Shown: piece after piece, positions 1 to 12,294 of the stretch | Position numbering within the stretch: the first letter of the stretch is position 1 | How the letters are laid out: the number at the start of each line of letters is the position of its first letter | Assembly: GCA_033439255.1 (NCBI GenBank) | Contig: CM065884.1 | Coordinates: 1,364,001-1,428,000 of the forward strand | DNA length: 64,000 nt | DNA from: Hericium rajendrae | Taxonomy: Eukaryota; Basidiomycota; Agaricomycetes; Russulales; Hericiaceae | Direction of reading: 5' to 3' | Position numbers and translations under genes: made by a program | The notes under the pieces: generated by a model | What the model was told of the DNA's origin: nothing | Databases searched by the model: none | Seen by the model: only the letters and a program-made list of their open reading frames with translations

Positions 1-165
1 TTCACAGGTGAGTCTGAGGCAGATTACCGCAGGCTTCTGCCTGTGTTCTCGCCGGAGTCAAGGCCAAAATGAGCCTTTACTCTCAGCTTACTCTCAATTG
101 TCGCTACTGACTCGATGAGATTCTACCTTCACTCCCCTTCCTATTCTGACACCATTCTAGAGAAT

Positions 166-3100
166 TTACAGTGATCGGGAGTCTATCGGATGAACCAACG
201 TCATCTTCACCTTGCCTCGCTGCGTATTCCGATCCTTCTCCACCTCGATGTTGACGGTGACCTTATCGAATACCGATATCTGGACGTCCTTGCCATCCGA
301 AGGAACCGTAATTGTGTAATTGTCGGCGTCGAATTGAATATCACGCTTGAATATGATAAGTCCTTCGATTCCCAATCTGCAGGAGCAAAGACAATAGATT
401 CTCAGCATGAATGCAAATCCAGTTAACACAGAGCTTACTTTGATACGAAGACGCCCAGGCCATTGCGGAATGTGCGAATAACGAAAGCATCTTCATGGAC
501 TTGGGTTTTGCCCTCCTGTTGTGCCTTCTCCGCACGGCCCTTCAATGCAAGACCGACGTAAAATTGGACACTAGCTCTCCCCGCCATCTGGGCCATGCGA
601 TGTCTGCGATTGACCACATCGAGCACTCTCTCTACGTGAGACTTGGAATGTAGAGTGGTATGGAGAGGTGTGTGATCGATCGCTGCGGACAGTTGGCGAT
701 GGGCCAGGACGTCTGTTACAGGGATGAGCATCGCACACCGAATCATGTCGCAGACGGAGCTCACCTGCATAGCGACGAATTGGGCTGGTAAAGTGCGTAT
801 AGATTGGGGTTGCCAGACCATAATGCCCGAAAGTGTCACGGGAGACGCTCCCAGAACAAAAATATTCTGCAGACAACATGCATCTCGTCGCCATGATACG
901 GACGAGTGTATTGAACGCAGGTTCTTTCGGATCCTGAAACAAAAGAATGAAATTATGATTAAAAAAAACCTCAGATACGCGTTGAACTTACAATGCATTT
1001 ATCAAGTGAAGCAGCAAGAGCGCCAGAGCTGGAAACATCAAGGTTTAAGCCGCGCTTCTTCTTGAGGATGTCCTGCAATTTCTCGAAGTTTGTCGGTGGT
1101 GGTGGCATGTGGCGCCTGTTATTTACTTTTAGCGACAAAGTCAGAATGAAGATACATTTTACTCACCGGAGAACAGCTGTCTGAGGGAAAGCCTCCTCAA
1201 TCTTCTTAGCGACAGTGATGTTCGCAAGCAACATGAACTCTTCGACGAGGCTGTTGGTTTCCCTCATCTCTTTCTGCTCGACATCGATCGGCTCCGAGGA
1301 TTCTGAACTGTCGAGATAAATCTTGACCTCTGGCGATGCGAGATTCAGTGCGCCCGCGTCCATCCGCGCCTGCCTCAATTGAACAGCCAGCGTATTCAGA
1401 AGTCGGATGCTATACGTAAGGTCATCTTGCAGATGCCTGCATCTCATGTTAGCAAAAGAAAAAAGTTACAGGAAAAGCTGCCTTACGGGTCGTCTTTGCG
1501 TATTTGGGCTTCCTCGTATGTGAATGCAGACTTTGACGCGATGACAGACTTTGTGAACCGAACATTGACAATCTTTGCATCTGGGGTTAATTCCTGACAT
1601 GAGCAGCTTTAGCAGATAACGTCTCAAGAGTAATGCATCGCATACCCAAATCACGGAGAAAGCCAAGCGCTCGACATTCGGTCGTAAGGAGCAAAGATTC
1701 GTGCCCAGAAGCGAAGGCAACATGTCGATCCGCTTGTCGACCAAGTAGACCGTTGTACCTCTGGCAGCAGCTTCGTCGTCCATTGGGTTGTTGGGATGAA
1801 CAAAGTGCGATACATCGGCAATATCTAGATATGGCCGATGGAGATCAACGATCGAATCACAGGGCAAAAAAAGACTAAGGCCACTCACGGACGCCTGCTT
1901 CGATGTTTCCGTTCGGTAGTTTGCGAGCATGTAGTGCGTCGTCGATATCTTGACAGCCTGGACATGACAAGCATGTAAGCCAGAATTCGGGACATCAAAA
2001 ACAGTTCTGACCCGGCGGATCTATGCTGCAGATGATCAAGTCTCTCAAGTCCTCCCTATCTTTCCATTCCGGATGGGCGGTATCCTTCGGAGGCACGACC
2101 CATTTCTCACCCTCAGGCGGCAGACAATCCAGAATCGCCTTTCCGAAGGGACGGTACGGAACATCAATTCAGAAGAAGAGACTCCTGCTCGGCCTCTTTG
2201 CTCTCCACCTTACCAAGAGCCCGGAACGAAATGACCCTCTGGGTATCTCGAGGTAATGTCCCATTTATCGATAGTCACGAGGATCTTCTGCCCAACGAGC
2301 GTAGGCGCTTGCCTTGTGCGTATGCGGATACGGGGAAGAAGGCGCGATACTGGTGTTGCAAAACGGTCTGTTGCGACAGCGATGTTGTGTTTGATGACGC
2401 CAACGAAGTACCATCTATGTGACAGACATATCTGTGGGTTCGATGTTGAGCATACATCCTCAAAAATAAGCGGACAATGTACGCTCGCCAATTCCGCTTG
2501 ATAACGCCGACAATCCGTCCTGTCGGTTGCCTCTCCGATGGTGGTCTTGCTGCTTCCTCGTGTTTCAGAACCTTGCGCTCATTTACAGTAAGCTCGGGAC
2601 CCTCGCCCTCTTCTTCATAATCCGATACGTCGTCGTTCTTCAATGCCACTGCAGGAGGGCTTCAGCGTTCTGCTAACCATCGACACGGAATTTGCAGCTC
2701 ACCTTCCTGATCGACAACTTCTTCTGCTGGTGCCTTCCAGTCTTTCTTGTCAAAGACTTCCACAACCACGACGTCCCCGTCTACCGCACGATTCATATTC
2801 TCGCGACCGATAAGAAGGACAGGCTTGTCCAGTGCAGAAATCTTAACGCTTCCCTGAAAAGACGAGTATGAGCTTGCACAACACATAGTGTACCATGACA
2901 AACCTCTAGATAATTGTACTGGTTGGCGTTGAAATGACCTTGGTGTAGTTGCTCTGCCCTCACACCGGCGACCAGAGTTGCAATGGGGAGATACTGGGAC
3001 AAATCAGCCTTCGAGCTGAGATGAGGCTAGTAGTACTCACATCGGGGTATAAAGGGCCGCGACCGGCCGCGATAGTGGGTTCAATGCCATGAGAACCTTC

Positions 3101-4124
3101 CGCAGATAGAACATCTAGAAGTTGCGTCGACTGCTGCATGCCCTCAACATACTGGCGTACTGGAAGCAAGACATGTTAAATTTTACTGCATAACGTTAAC
3201 GAAATGATGCACCTGAAAGGGAGCGAATTCCATCCTTCTCTGCCTTCTGACGATTGGCGACATCGTCGGTAAGCAGAACGACAGTTGGAAGAGGCGCCGC
3301 AGTTTGGCCTCGTATGGTGGGGCGGGTGAGAGATATGTGCGAATTATACCAAACCGTGCCTTTGCGAATGCCTGATGCTATTGTTAGCCTTCATCCAGAA
3401 GATATTACTATAGTTGATGAACTCGCCTCGGTCATTACGATCATTAGGAGTCTCGTCCACTTCCCGCACAACTGCTGTTTCTCTAGATGACCGATTTTGT
3501 TTAATGGGCAAGTCGAAATTTATCAGATTTAGACTCACGATCTGAACTCATTGTAGAATACCCAGGTCCGTTTGTCATCTCCCTTGACCAAAGCCCTCAG
3601 ACGATTGTAGAGAGGCAGAGATCTGTGTCGGACTTCTTCCAGAACTGTTTGCAGGAGAATGATTGGGGACTTGAATAGCGGAGACTCCATCAAGTCCATC
3701 TGAAGACAGGAGGTCAGCCAAGCTACATGGGACACGGCTGCCGGACGGAAGATGTGAAGACGAGACATCCGGCACATAGTCCCACATTCATCGTAAAACG
3801 CACCTGAGCAAGAAACACATTCGTATCTGGGAGAACAAAATGTCCATTTGGAAAGACTTTGTGGTCCAGGGCTCCAGCCATTGGAAGGACAGGCCCCGAT
3901 GGGACTGCACACTCTCTGCAGCCCTCTATGCCGCAGACGACATCATCTCTGAGATACCTCTCCCTGATGACTATACCGTACATATAGAAACATTATCGTC
4001 CCGTAAATGAGTGATTTTGTCTCATACCTTTGATAACTTTGCCTCGCGCGGTCTTTCTGAAAAACTTGCGCTGCGTGATAACTGCATCTTCGCGCGGACG
4101 CTTTCTGATGGTGATTTCGACCAT
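166..4124 (-). CDS. dis3: Exosome catalytic subunit DIS3/Rrp44, 3'-5' exoribonuclease with PIN endonuclease
   Basis: Processive hydrolytic RNase of the nuclear and cytoplasmic RNA exosome. The start ATG at 4124-4122 gives an N-terminus ending in KVIK, which splices to [18 protein letters not shown], matching the yeast/human DIS3 N-terminus. The PIN domain follows, with [10 protein letters not shown] near 3830. Cold-shock/OB domains read on through 3540-2210 (e.g. [14 protein letters not shown] near 2500). The RNB domain carries the catalytic acidic cluster [12 protein letters not shown] near 1950 and [20 protein letters not shown] near 790. The C-terminal S1 domain ends [14 protein letters not shown]. 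There are about 14 short introns. Between OB and RNB, near 2166-2169, the frame breaks by one base (LLLN, then [12 protein letters not shown]), probably a sequence error. It faces glucosidase I across 311 bp. Confidence 0.95.
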
Positions 4125-4435
4125 ATATCCAGTCTGGTGAAGCGTATGGTCGCTCTTAAATTCAAAAGTTGTGAGAAATGGCTAATGTAGAGCCCTGAAA
4201 TTCTGCTCACCTCGACGGCATCAACCAGAAAGTCTGCAACTCAAGTCGAGCGCCGCGCGGTTCGAGCATTGAGAGCGTTCGATCTAATCTTATCTACACG
4301 CTTGCCACGTAGATCTATACAGCGGCGCGTTCACCACGCGCCCTTACAGTGTAACGACCTACATCACATCACGACCAACTTTTCCTCCAAAACAACTCTA
4401 AGATAGAGGCCTGAACAGTGACGACCTTCTTAACG

Positions 4436-7400
4436 ATGCGGCTTCTCTGGTCGCTGCTTCCATTGGTGCCGACAGTCCTTTCTCAAGCTACCAATGGATC
4501 CGAATCTCTCATATGGGGAGCTTACCGCCCGAATCTTTATTTCGGTCTGAGGCCGAGAATACCCCAGTCTTTGATGACTGGTCTCATTTGGTTCGGGACG
4601 CAAGATTACCAGTCTTTCGGCAGTGAGTCGCGTCAGTAAAGAGTGGGGACACTCCCGAAGCTGATTGCTGTGAAAGAGGCCCGCCATGCATGCGACCAGG
4701 GTGATGGCTTGAACGGATATTCCTGGACCACATATGATGCTCGAGATGGGGGTGTACAGGTCTTAAAGGATGGGCCCAATAATGTTAAAGTCACGACGGA
4801 GCTTCTGAAGATCCCAGGCGGAGAGCACGGTGGAAGCTGGGCAGCCCGCATCAAGGGAGAGCCTTTGGATGTTGGTATGTGGGCTTCTTCTCTTGTCTAG
4901 CTGTTGTCATTTTGAGTCCAACTCAGACAGGCCGTCGCGGACGTCATTCATATTCTACGCAGGGCTAGAAGGGCTGGGAGGGCTGGACATGGAAACTGAT
5001 GAGAATGAGAACGTAAGTCATCTCAGAAAAACTATTTTCAAATTCTAATAGTGTTGTAGGGTATAGATGGCGAGGTTGAGTTCAGTGGAAACAGTCCCGA
5101 GCTTGATGAGTTCACGATTCGTATTGTGGATGGTGTGTAGCTCAGCTTTTCAAATGAAGATGGCACTTTGAATTCGTCTCGCAGGTCCGGACAACGAGGC
5201 TGTTACCACGGGATCACAAGCGGCTGCTTTCGTTGACCGCATTGGCAGAACCCACTTCGGTGGTTATCGTATTCCTGCGGGCAATATCTGGCAAGCGAAA
5301 GGTACGTTTGAGACATCTATGTTATGTTAGGTTCTGCCTCTAAATAGAATGTAGAGTTCATCCTGCAGGATGTTCTTAAGCATGCCAAAGACATCCTACC
5401 GGCATACCAAAACAATCCAGGAAGCTATCCAGACCCTTCATACGTTCTTCAGCTCCCGAACGAGGCTTTGTCTGGCAGCAATTTGTTTGCCATACAGAAG
5501 TCCTTTGACGGGAAGTTCCAATTCGACGTCTTGTTTGAAAGCAAGAGCGCTAAGCAAAAACTGAGCCGTAAGTAATCTCGGGATAATGGTCCTTTTGTGT
5601 TTAATTGAACATGATATTAGCAACCGTCCTCGACGAAGGAATTCCTGCTTTGGCTGAATCCTACCGCGCCCGATTCCAGTCGGTATTCCCCGTGCCAGAA
5701 TCACCCAAGCAAGAGTCTTTGCTAGAGTTTTCTCAGGCTATCACTTCCAATCTGATCGGCGGTGTGGGGTATTTCTATGGTCAATCTATTGTCGATCCCG
5801 GATTCTCGTACGAATGGGACGACGATGACGGCTCAGCAGACAGCGACGACGAAGATGGCAAAAAGGTCGAGAAGGGTCCAAGGCTGACTGAGCCCCGGGA
5901 ACTTCTGACTGCGACTCCTAGTCGAAGTTTCTTCCCCCGAGGATTTTACTGGTGCGTACCTTAGAGCGTTCTGGAAAGACTTGTCTCATCTGACATAGGG
6001 ACGAGGGTTTCCATTTGCTACACATCGGCGAATGGGACAATGATCTGAGGTTTGTTACATACGATCTGCATTATCAGTTTTTTCTGACAAACAACTCAAT
6101 GTTCCAGCTTGGAAATTCTCAAAGACTGGATTGACCTCATTGATGAGAACGGTTGGGTGGGCAGAGAACAAATCCTTGGTGAAGAGGCCCGAAGCAAGGT
6201 ACGAAAAACGGCCTTATAATCCGATTGGTTCATTAAATATTCTTTTTCATCTCGCATAGGTTCCGGAGCAATTCTGGACGCAGGTTCCTTCCTTCGCCAA
6301 CCCTCCAACGCTGACCATGGCGGTCACCGCCTACATTCGCCGCCTCAAGGCAGCGCACGGCCCCAGCGAGCAAGACTTGGGCATGGACATGGGCATGGGA
6401 AGCTCTCAAGTACCCCTTCGTGCCGCGTCTAGCCCAGGAAGCCGTTACCTGGAAGACCCCGAATTAGGACTTTCCTTTTAAAGTCTATATATGCGCCGCT
6501 CAAACGTCATTATGAATGGTTCAGGCGCACGCAACGCGGGCAGCTGAAGCAGTACGGGCGCAAGGCGCGCTCGCGCACCGAGGCCTATCGGTGGCGCGGT
6601 CGTTCTGAGCAACACGTCCTGACAAGTGGTATGGATGACTACCCGCGAGGCCCTCCTGCATGCCGGTGAACTTCATCTGGATCTGATCTCGTGGATGGGC
6701 TTGTTCTCGAGAACCATGAAGGAGATCGCGGAATATGTGGGCGAGGAGGAGGATAAGACCTTCTATGAGGGTGTCGAGAAAGCCATAACTGACAACATCG
6801 ATGGTATGGATGCGGTGGTCTTATAAAAGTCATTCAGCATGCTGATCAGGCTCGACAGATCTTCATTGGAATGAAAAGGAACAGATGTACTGCGACGTCA
6901 GCGTTGACGATGACGGTAAAAGAAGCCGATGCTTCGCACTTGCCAGATACTGATCTCCACGCATCCAGACGAGTCCTACCACGTTTGCCACCGAGGCTAC
7001 TTGTCTCTCTTCCCCCTCGCGCTTTCCGAGCTCCCAAGCGATTCGCCTCACGTGGGCGCCATCCTGGATCTCATCTACGATCCAAAGCATCTATGGTCGC
7101 CTTACGGCCTGCGCAGCTTGTCGGCCTCCCATCCTGAATTTGGGCAGGGAGAGAACTACTGGAAAGGACCCATATGGATGCAGATGAACTACATGACTCT
7201 CGGGGCTCTGCATACGGTAGGCGCGGTCGCTACAGCTGAGCCAATGATTCTGATTCAAAATTTTGTTAGAAATACGCTGCCGAGCCGGGCCCTTACCAGG
7301 AGAAAGCTCAGAAGATCTACAAAGAACTTCGCCAGAATGTCATCGACAATGTTCACAAGGCATGTTTGTTTCCGTAGTCAATATTTCCATCGCTGAATGG

Positions 7401-7652
7401 ATGATGCTCTTCTAGGAGTGGGTGCGGACGGGCTACGTATGGGAGCAGTACGATCCCTTGACAGGAGAAGGCAAACGAAGGTAAGGATGCTCATTCTTAT
7501 TGGCCTGAATCGCCCAAATTGATCCCGGTTTTCCTTACCAGTCATCCGTTTACGGGGTGGACGTCGTTGGTCACCTTGAGTAAGTCCAAATCCCTCTTCT
7601 CATCGTGCATCCTATCAACTCAACGACTGTAGTTCTGTCGGAGAAGTACTAG
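4436..7652 (+). CDS. ER mannosyl-oligosaccharide glucosidase I, GH63 (two apparent frameshifts)
   Basis: Removes the outermost alpha-1,2-glucose from Glc3Man9GlcNAc2 on nascent glycoproteins in the ER lumen (Cwh41/MOGS family). The ATG at 4436 opens a hydrophobic signal or anchor segment ([16 protein letters not shown]). It is followed by [33 protein letters not shown], the catalytic-domain block [69 protein letters not shown] and C-terminal [18 protein letters not shown]. About a dozen introns of ~50 nt splice in phase. Two one-base breaks do not look like introns. At TTTT 6476-6479 the conserved EDPELGLSF should continue [14 protein letters not shown]. Near 6658 [10 protein letters not shown] should continue [12 protein letters not shown]. 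Confidence 0.94.
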
Positions 7653-8421
7653 TTTAGCAGTATTCGCATAAATTATTGAGACAATGACATGGACCATTAT
7701 ACCCTACGCATCTGCGCTGGTCGCATGACAGTAAGGGCAAATACAGCATTAAACATCTATGCATATGTTCTGTGGCCCACCATAGGCAAAACGCGTATGA
7801 AACATCTAGCAAAAGATATTCTATCGACGACGCGAAGTCATCATCTCTCACAACGTCTGAGAAAGAATAGAGGTTCTCGCCGAAAAGATTCTTGCGGATC
7901 AACCGCATGATGGCGATGTTTATTCGGCGTGGCTGGAGCGAGCACTACGTATGGCTCTGAAGTGTGGAAACTGAGTTATGCGACGAACAAAAGCGGGACG
8001 GATGATGAGATGGAGAGCGTAACGACAACATGAACATCGTGAATATGGTCAGGGAACAAACAAAGGATTGGCGGCAGGACCGCTCAGGGGTGATGGAGGG
8101 GAGACAGAATGATCCAAGAGTCCGAAAGCGTGCTGGGAATAAATACGTACGTGCAAAGATGCAAAATAAGACATGCGACGAAATGACGGACGGACGACCG
8201 AGAGACGGAACCGCAAGAGGGGCGAAAGAGGTACTGTACCATTTCGATCGTAGGCTCATGAAAGTTGGATGTGACCAAGTTTTGAAAACCCAACAAATCG
8301 AAAGAAAATTATTGGCATTAGAAAAACCTAGGCTCATAGGTCTCTGTGACCTGTGACATGAGCCTATGATCGAAATGGTACAGTATACTGCAGGTCATGC
8401 AGAGAAAAACGTAGAAACCTT
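7653..8421. other. Convergent intergenic region, 3' ends of two genes
   Basis: No credible gene. It lies between the stop of glucosidase I (+) and the stop of the next - strand gene, and presumably holds both 3' UTRs. A long imperfect inverted repeat sits at its right side (separate entry). Confidence 0.6.
8232..8385. repeat. 29-bp inverted repeat with nested hairpin
   Basis: The left arm 8232-8260 and right arm 8357-8385 are reverse complements with one mismatch. The core is TACCATTTCGATC then TAGGCTCATG. A third copy of TAGGCTCAT at about 8329-8337 pairs with the right arm to make a nested, smaller hairpin around GGTCTCTGTGACC. It lies in the convergent 3' region, so it may affect transcript ends or be a remnant of a miniature foldback element. 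Confidence 0.7.
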
Positions 8422-9731
8422 CTACACACTAATGTTAAACGCATCTGGATCGAAGCTGAGCGAATCAAAGTGAAGCGAATCGAGGTGCGCCTCGAAATTG
8501 ATATCCTCCGCTGCTTCCGCTGCAGTGGCACTTGTCTGCGACGTCATCGACTTTCTCGGCTCCTCGTGCCTGAATGGATCCGCCTCCTGCATATCGAGAT
8601 CAACAGAGACCAGCACAGGTGACGAGAACTGGTCAGGATACGTGTCATCCACAGGCGTCTCTGGCTCTGGCTCGACAGATGATGGCAGCGAGTCGCTTGT
8701 CGCACCATGGGCTGTGCTGATGGGCGAGACTGGTGAGGAAGGGGATGCTACGTCGGAGAAAACGCGACGCAGATTGAGGAATGAAAGACGGCGTCGGGCT
8801 GTGCTCTTCGTTGACATGCATGGCGAAGCAGGACGTTCGCTTTCGACTGTCATGGGTGGGCGAAGAGTATCGTTGGATGTAGTGGATGTAGTGACACTGA
8901 ATGAGGACGTGCGGCGAATCGAAAACGTGGAGGACATTGAGGAAGAGACTTTATTGGTGAGTCGGATTTGTCGGCGGGAGGTGCTTCGTCAGAAGGTTGG
9001 GGATTTGACCGCCCAAATATTTGGGTGAGAGCAAGTGACGTCCGTCGGGTCAGCTTGGGAGTGGTTGGTCGTGCAGGAATGTCCTCCATGCGTCTCGCTA
9101 GCTCTTCCATGCTGTCAGGACGTTCGAGTTCCTTCTCGGAGAAGACGTCCTGAGCAGTGACCCTCTTCGTCTTGGTAACATTCTTTATCGACCGGAACGC
9201 CTGGGTGGCTCGGGCCTTGAAGGTTTTGCCCTTCTTCATGCCTGCCTTTGGAGCTTCACCTACGTCCCGCCCATCCCGCCGCCGCACCTTCACGACCTCT
9301 ACCACATCATCCGTGTCGTCCACCCTCATCCGTCTGAGACTTTCGTCATCTGTGAAAATGCCAAGCGGGCTCTCTGGCCGCCCATGGTGAAACGAGCCGC
9401 GACGAGGCAGAATGATACCATTTTCCTGATTCAAAGAGCGAGAGAAGAAAGGCGCATTGTCGCTGTCTGGATGAACAACTTGCTGCCAGATCCCGAGCTT
9501 GGCATCGAGTGCAACCATCTCCGGGGACGTGAAAGGTTCCATAGCGAATAGGTGTGCTTCTGCCGCATCGAATACTGTGCATGGCTCAACCTCATCACGC
9601 TCCTCCTCCGGGGGATGGACGATTACATTGGGCATCTGGAAGTCCGGAGCGATTATACTCGTCGGAGGTGGGACGCGAAGTCCGTCCGCGGGTGGTGCAT
9701 GGTCAAAGGTAAAGGAGCGTGTGCGTAGCAT
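8422..9731 (-). CDS. Unrecognised Ser/Pro/Glu-rich protein, apparent frameshift near 8955
   Basis: I do not recognise this protein. The ATG at 9731 starts MLRTRSFTFDHAPPADG, an acidic low-complexity N-half. A basic patch (AGMKKGKTFKARATQAFRSI) follows at roughly residues 165-185, then Thr/Ser-Pro sites (PARPTTPKLTRRTS). The first frame then runs into an unlikely tail. A second overlapping frame continues as MSSTFSIRRTSSFSVTTST and ends HFDSLSFDPDAFNISV at the TAG 8424-8422. Adding one A at 8951-8957 (CCAATAAAG) would join them as SPNKVSSSMSSTF, so I treat them as one gene of about 430 residues. It is mostly disordered. The long + strand ORF at 8498-9028 is its shadow. Confidence 0.6.
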
Positions 9732-10013
9732 GTCAAGGCGTTAAAAAATGACCTGAGACGCGTAGAAACGAAGACAAAATCAAGAAAGCGAGGCTGCGTT
9801 GAATAATTGGGAGGTTTGCGGTGGTGGTGGACGCGCCTTTGAGAGGCTGAGAGCCGCCGTCAGCCTCCCGGACTTCAACTTCTTTACGTCAGATCACCCA
9901 AACAGGCAACTGTAGTGTTCACGACCAATCGCCCGCGTCGCCCGAGTTGCCTCCGCTCGGCGAGAAGGTTGAAAAGAAATTGCATCATGGACAAGTACTC
10001 TAAGTAATGTTAT

Positions 10014-12294
10014 TTATGCAACTTCCTTGTAATCCATTTTCTCTTTCTCCCGTATTGTCGTAACCTCCGAGGAAGTTACCGTATCTCCGAGAAGCGTAAC
10101 ATCGGGCTCTTTCCACGCAAATGGCGAGCGGGCGCGAATATGCTTGCCATATTTCTGTACAAAATACAGTAAGCAATTGATCCATGCTGTCACAGAGCAA
10201 AAGACAATACCCAGAACAAGAATGGTACGGGCATGCATGCCAGCGCCAAAAACCCGAATATGCTGCAGGCCCACTCATCACCCAATGCAGCGAACATCAC
10301 TGGGCTGAACAGTGGGAACGCCGCAGCGAATAACGATCGAAGCAGAACAGTTGCCGAGATCGCGCTGGCGAAGTATATCGTATAAGCGTCCATCATATAG
10401 GCATTGAGGCATTGTAGGATGACAGCGATGGCGAGACCGATTGGTGCACCAGCTAGAATCGGCACTATCCAGTGTATTGAAGGATTCGTTGTCCTGAGCC
10501 CACAGTCAGAATTTTACAACCTCGACAGCGAAATCATGTACCAAGCAAACCAAAATAGCCCGACTGGCAATGATATACCGCCGATCATCGCCAAGTACAA
10601 TCGCCTGTGCATGCATAATGTGAGGATATTGACCACCTGGAAGACAAGACACACAAGCCCACTCTTCCGGGAAGCCTGGCCATATTCGCTGCGGTCTATG
10701 GCCCTATGGTAGAGTCTATTCTGGACGGGTGCCAATGCCGTTCCCAACGACTCCAAAGCCGATGCCTAAAAATGCGAGGCCACCTTCGCCTGGGCTGAAT
10801 CCGCGATGATCTTGAAAAACAATGGGAAAGCAGCGAATTCGGCATAAAGAGTTGCATAAGCCACGGAGATATACAGCGCCATGAGAGTGACGATGGGCTC
10901 AGTGAACAAAAAGACTATTCGCGCAAGGCATCAGCCAACATTCACAACGTGAGTAAAAATGAGACGAACCAAAGGTCGAGTAAGATTAATCCGCATACGT
11001 TCCCTAAAGGAAGGGTTTCGTTTGAGGTCGTGAGCAGTCGTATATGTCATCAGACCACCAGATTCTTTCTCCAGCTTTCGAGCCCGCCTGCGAAGAAGAA
11101 CGGGGCCGTACTGTTGACGATTCAGGATCAGAATGAATTCTAACTGATCACCTCAAAGGAAAATGCATGCCGTTTCTGGCGTGATTAGCACACCGAGGAT
11201 GAAATTCACTGCTGAAAGAATGAGCATGAGCCAGAAAGTGAACCTCCAACCCAGATGGGGATTCTCGGACACGAATCCGCCGACGATCGGGCCCGTCACT
11301 ACGAAAATAAGTGAGCATGCAGTCGTGTCGTTATCGGGTAGGAATACATACCTGGTCCAAGAAAGGGCGCAGTAGAGTAAAGTGCACTTGCAACGCCACG
11401 CTCTCGAGCGTTAAAGATATCGGATATTGCACCACCAGCGTTTGTGAGAGCTAGACATCAAATTTGAGCTCCAGTCGTAGCACAGACACGGAGGAACATA
11501 CGGGCAGAACCTGATATTCCCGCGAGCAGCCTGGTAATCAGGATTGTAGGAATGTTGTGTGCAAGTGCACCGCCCAGATGAAACAAAGTATACATGGAAT
11601 AGGTACAAAGGAAGATGTGTCGCTGTGAGAATATTCAGATATATGTCCAGCATAGTGTTAAGGAACTCTTATCACTTACTCGACCAAACATCTGTGGGAT
11701 TTGAATGATGAGCGCCAGTTAGGATCAAGTTCTCTGAGCTACTTACTCGCTGAGTGGAGCAAATAACAGCGGACTAGGGAGCGGTGCTTTAGCACGAGAG
11801 ACTAGCTGATGCGATGGACGGCATACCCCAATGCAAATCCTAGGACATAAAGTGAGATGCCTAAGACGGCAACCTCTTCGGACATGGGAATGTCTTGTCT
11901 TAGAAACGAAATTCCTCCACTATATCCACTACTGGCAAACGACACCGTCCATGTACCAAGAGCCAGCTATAGGCCTCGTTAGGTGCAATCCATCGTGAGC
12001 TCGATTATTCAGTCCACTGACCTGCGATGTGATGAGCCACTTGCGCGTCGACGACCAATTGTAAGGATTTTCGGGGTCACCGAGATCCCAGTCCACGACG
12101 TATGGATGGTCTGCTGTGCCATTGCCCGGATACTTTGGCGGCGTGTGCACAGTATTTCCGGCCGCATTCCACTCTACATGCTTTTCCTTCTTGGCTACCG
12201 CCGAAACTGGCAATGCCGCCGGAGAGCTGTCGTCCACTTGCTCGGCGCCACGATCTTCCGGCGCAATTTCAGATAGTGCCTGCTCTGCTTGCAT
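10014..12294 (-). CDS. MFS transporter, DHA1 drug/polyamine-type (two apparent frameshifts)
   Basis: A proton-coupled exporter of the 12-TM DHA1 class, expected in the plasma membrane. The soluble N-terminus (ATG at 12294) carries the family signature DWDLGDPENPYNW just before TM1 (LALGTWTVSFASSGYSGG). Later blocks include LLFAPLSEMFGRR (loop 2-3), RLLAGISGSAPLTNAGGAIS, ARERGVASALYSTAPFLGP, the central loop (RRRARKLEKESGG), TEPIVTLMALYISVAYATLY and DAYTIYFASAISATVLLRS. The tail is FWKYGKHIRARSPFAWKEPD. About ten introns; the one at 11170-11111 is GC-AG. One-base breaks fall at CCC near 10824 (FAAFP to IVFQDHRGF) and near 10741 (GIGFGVVG to TALAPVQNRLY), both inside conserved blocks. Substrate unknown. 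Confidence 0.9.

Noticed and set aside
4418-4435. Upstream in-frame GTG start for glucosidase I
   Set aside because: GTG initiation is not used by fungal nuclear genes; the ATG at 4436 begins the signal sequence directly.
6420-6490. Intron explanation for the frame break in glucosidase I
   Set aside because: Residues on both sides of the break align without a gap to the conserved family block, so removing sequence would delete conserved residues.
8498-9028. 176-codon + strand frame
   Set aside because: Exact antisense of the Ser/Glu-rich - strand protein; the low-complexity codons of that gene create an open opposite frame.
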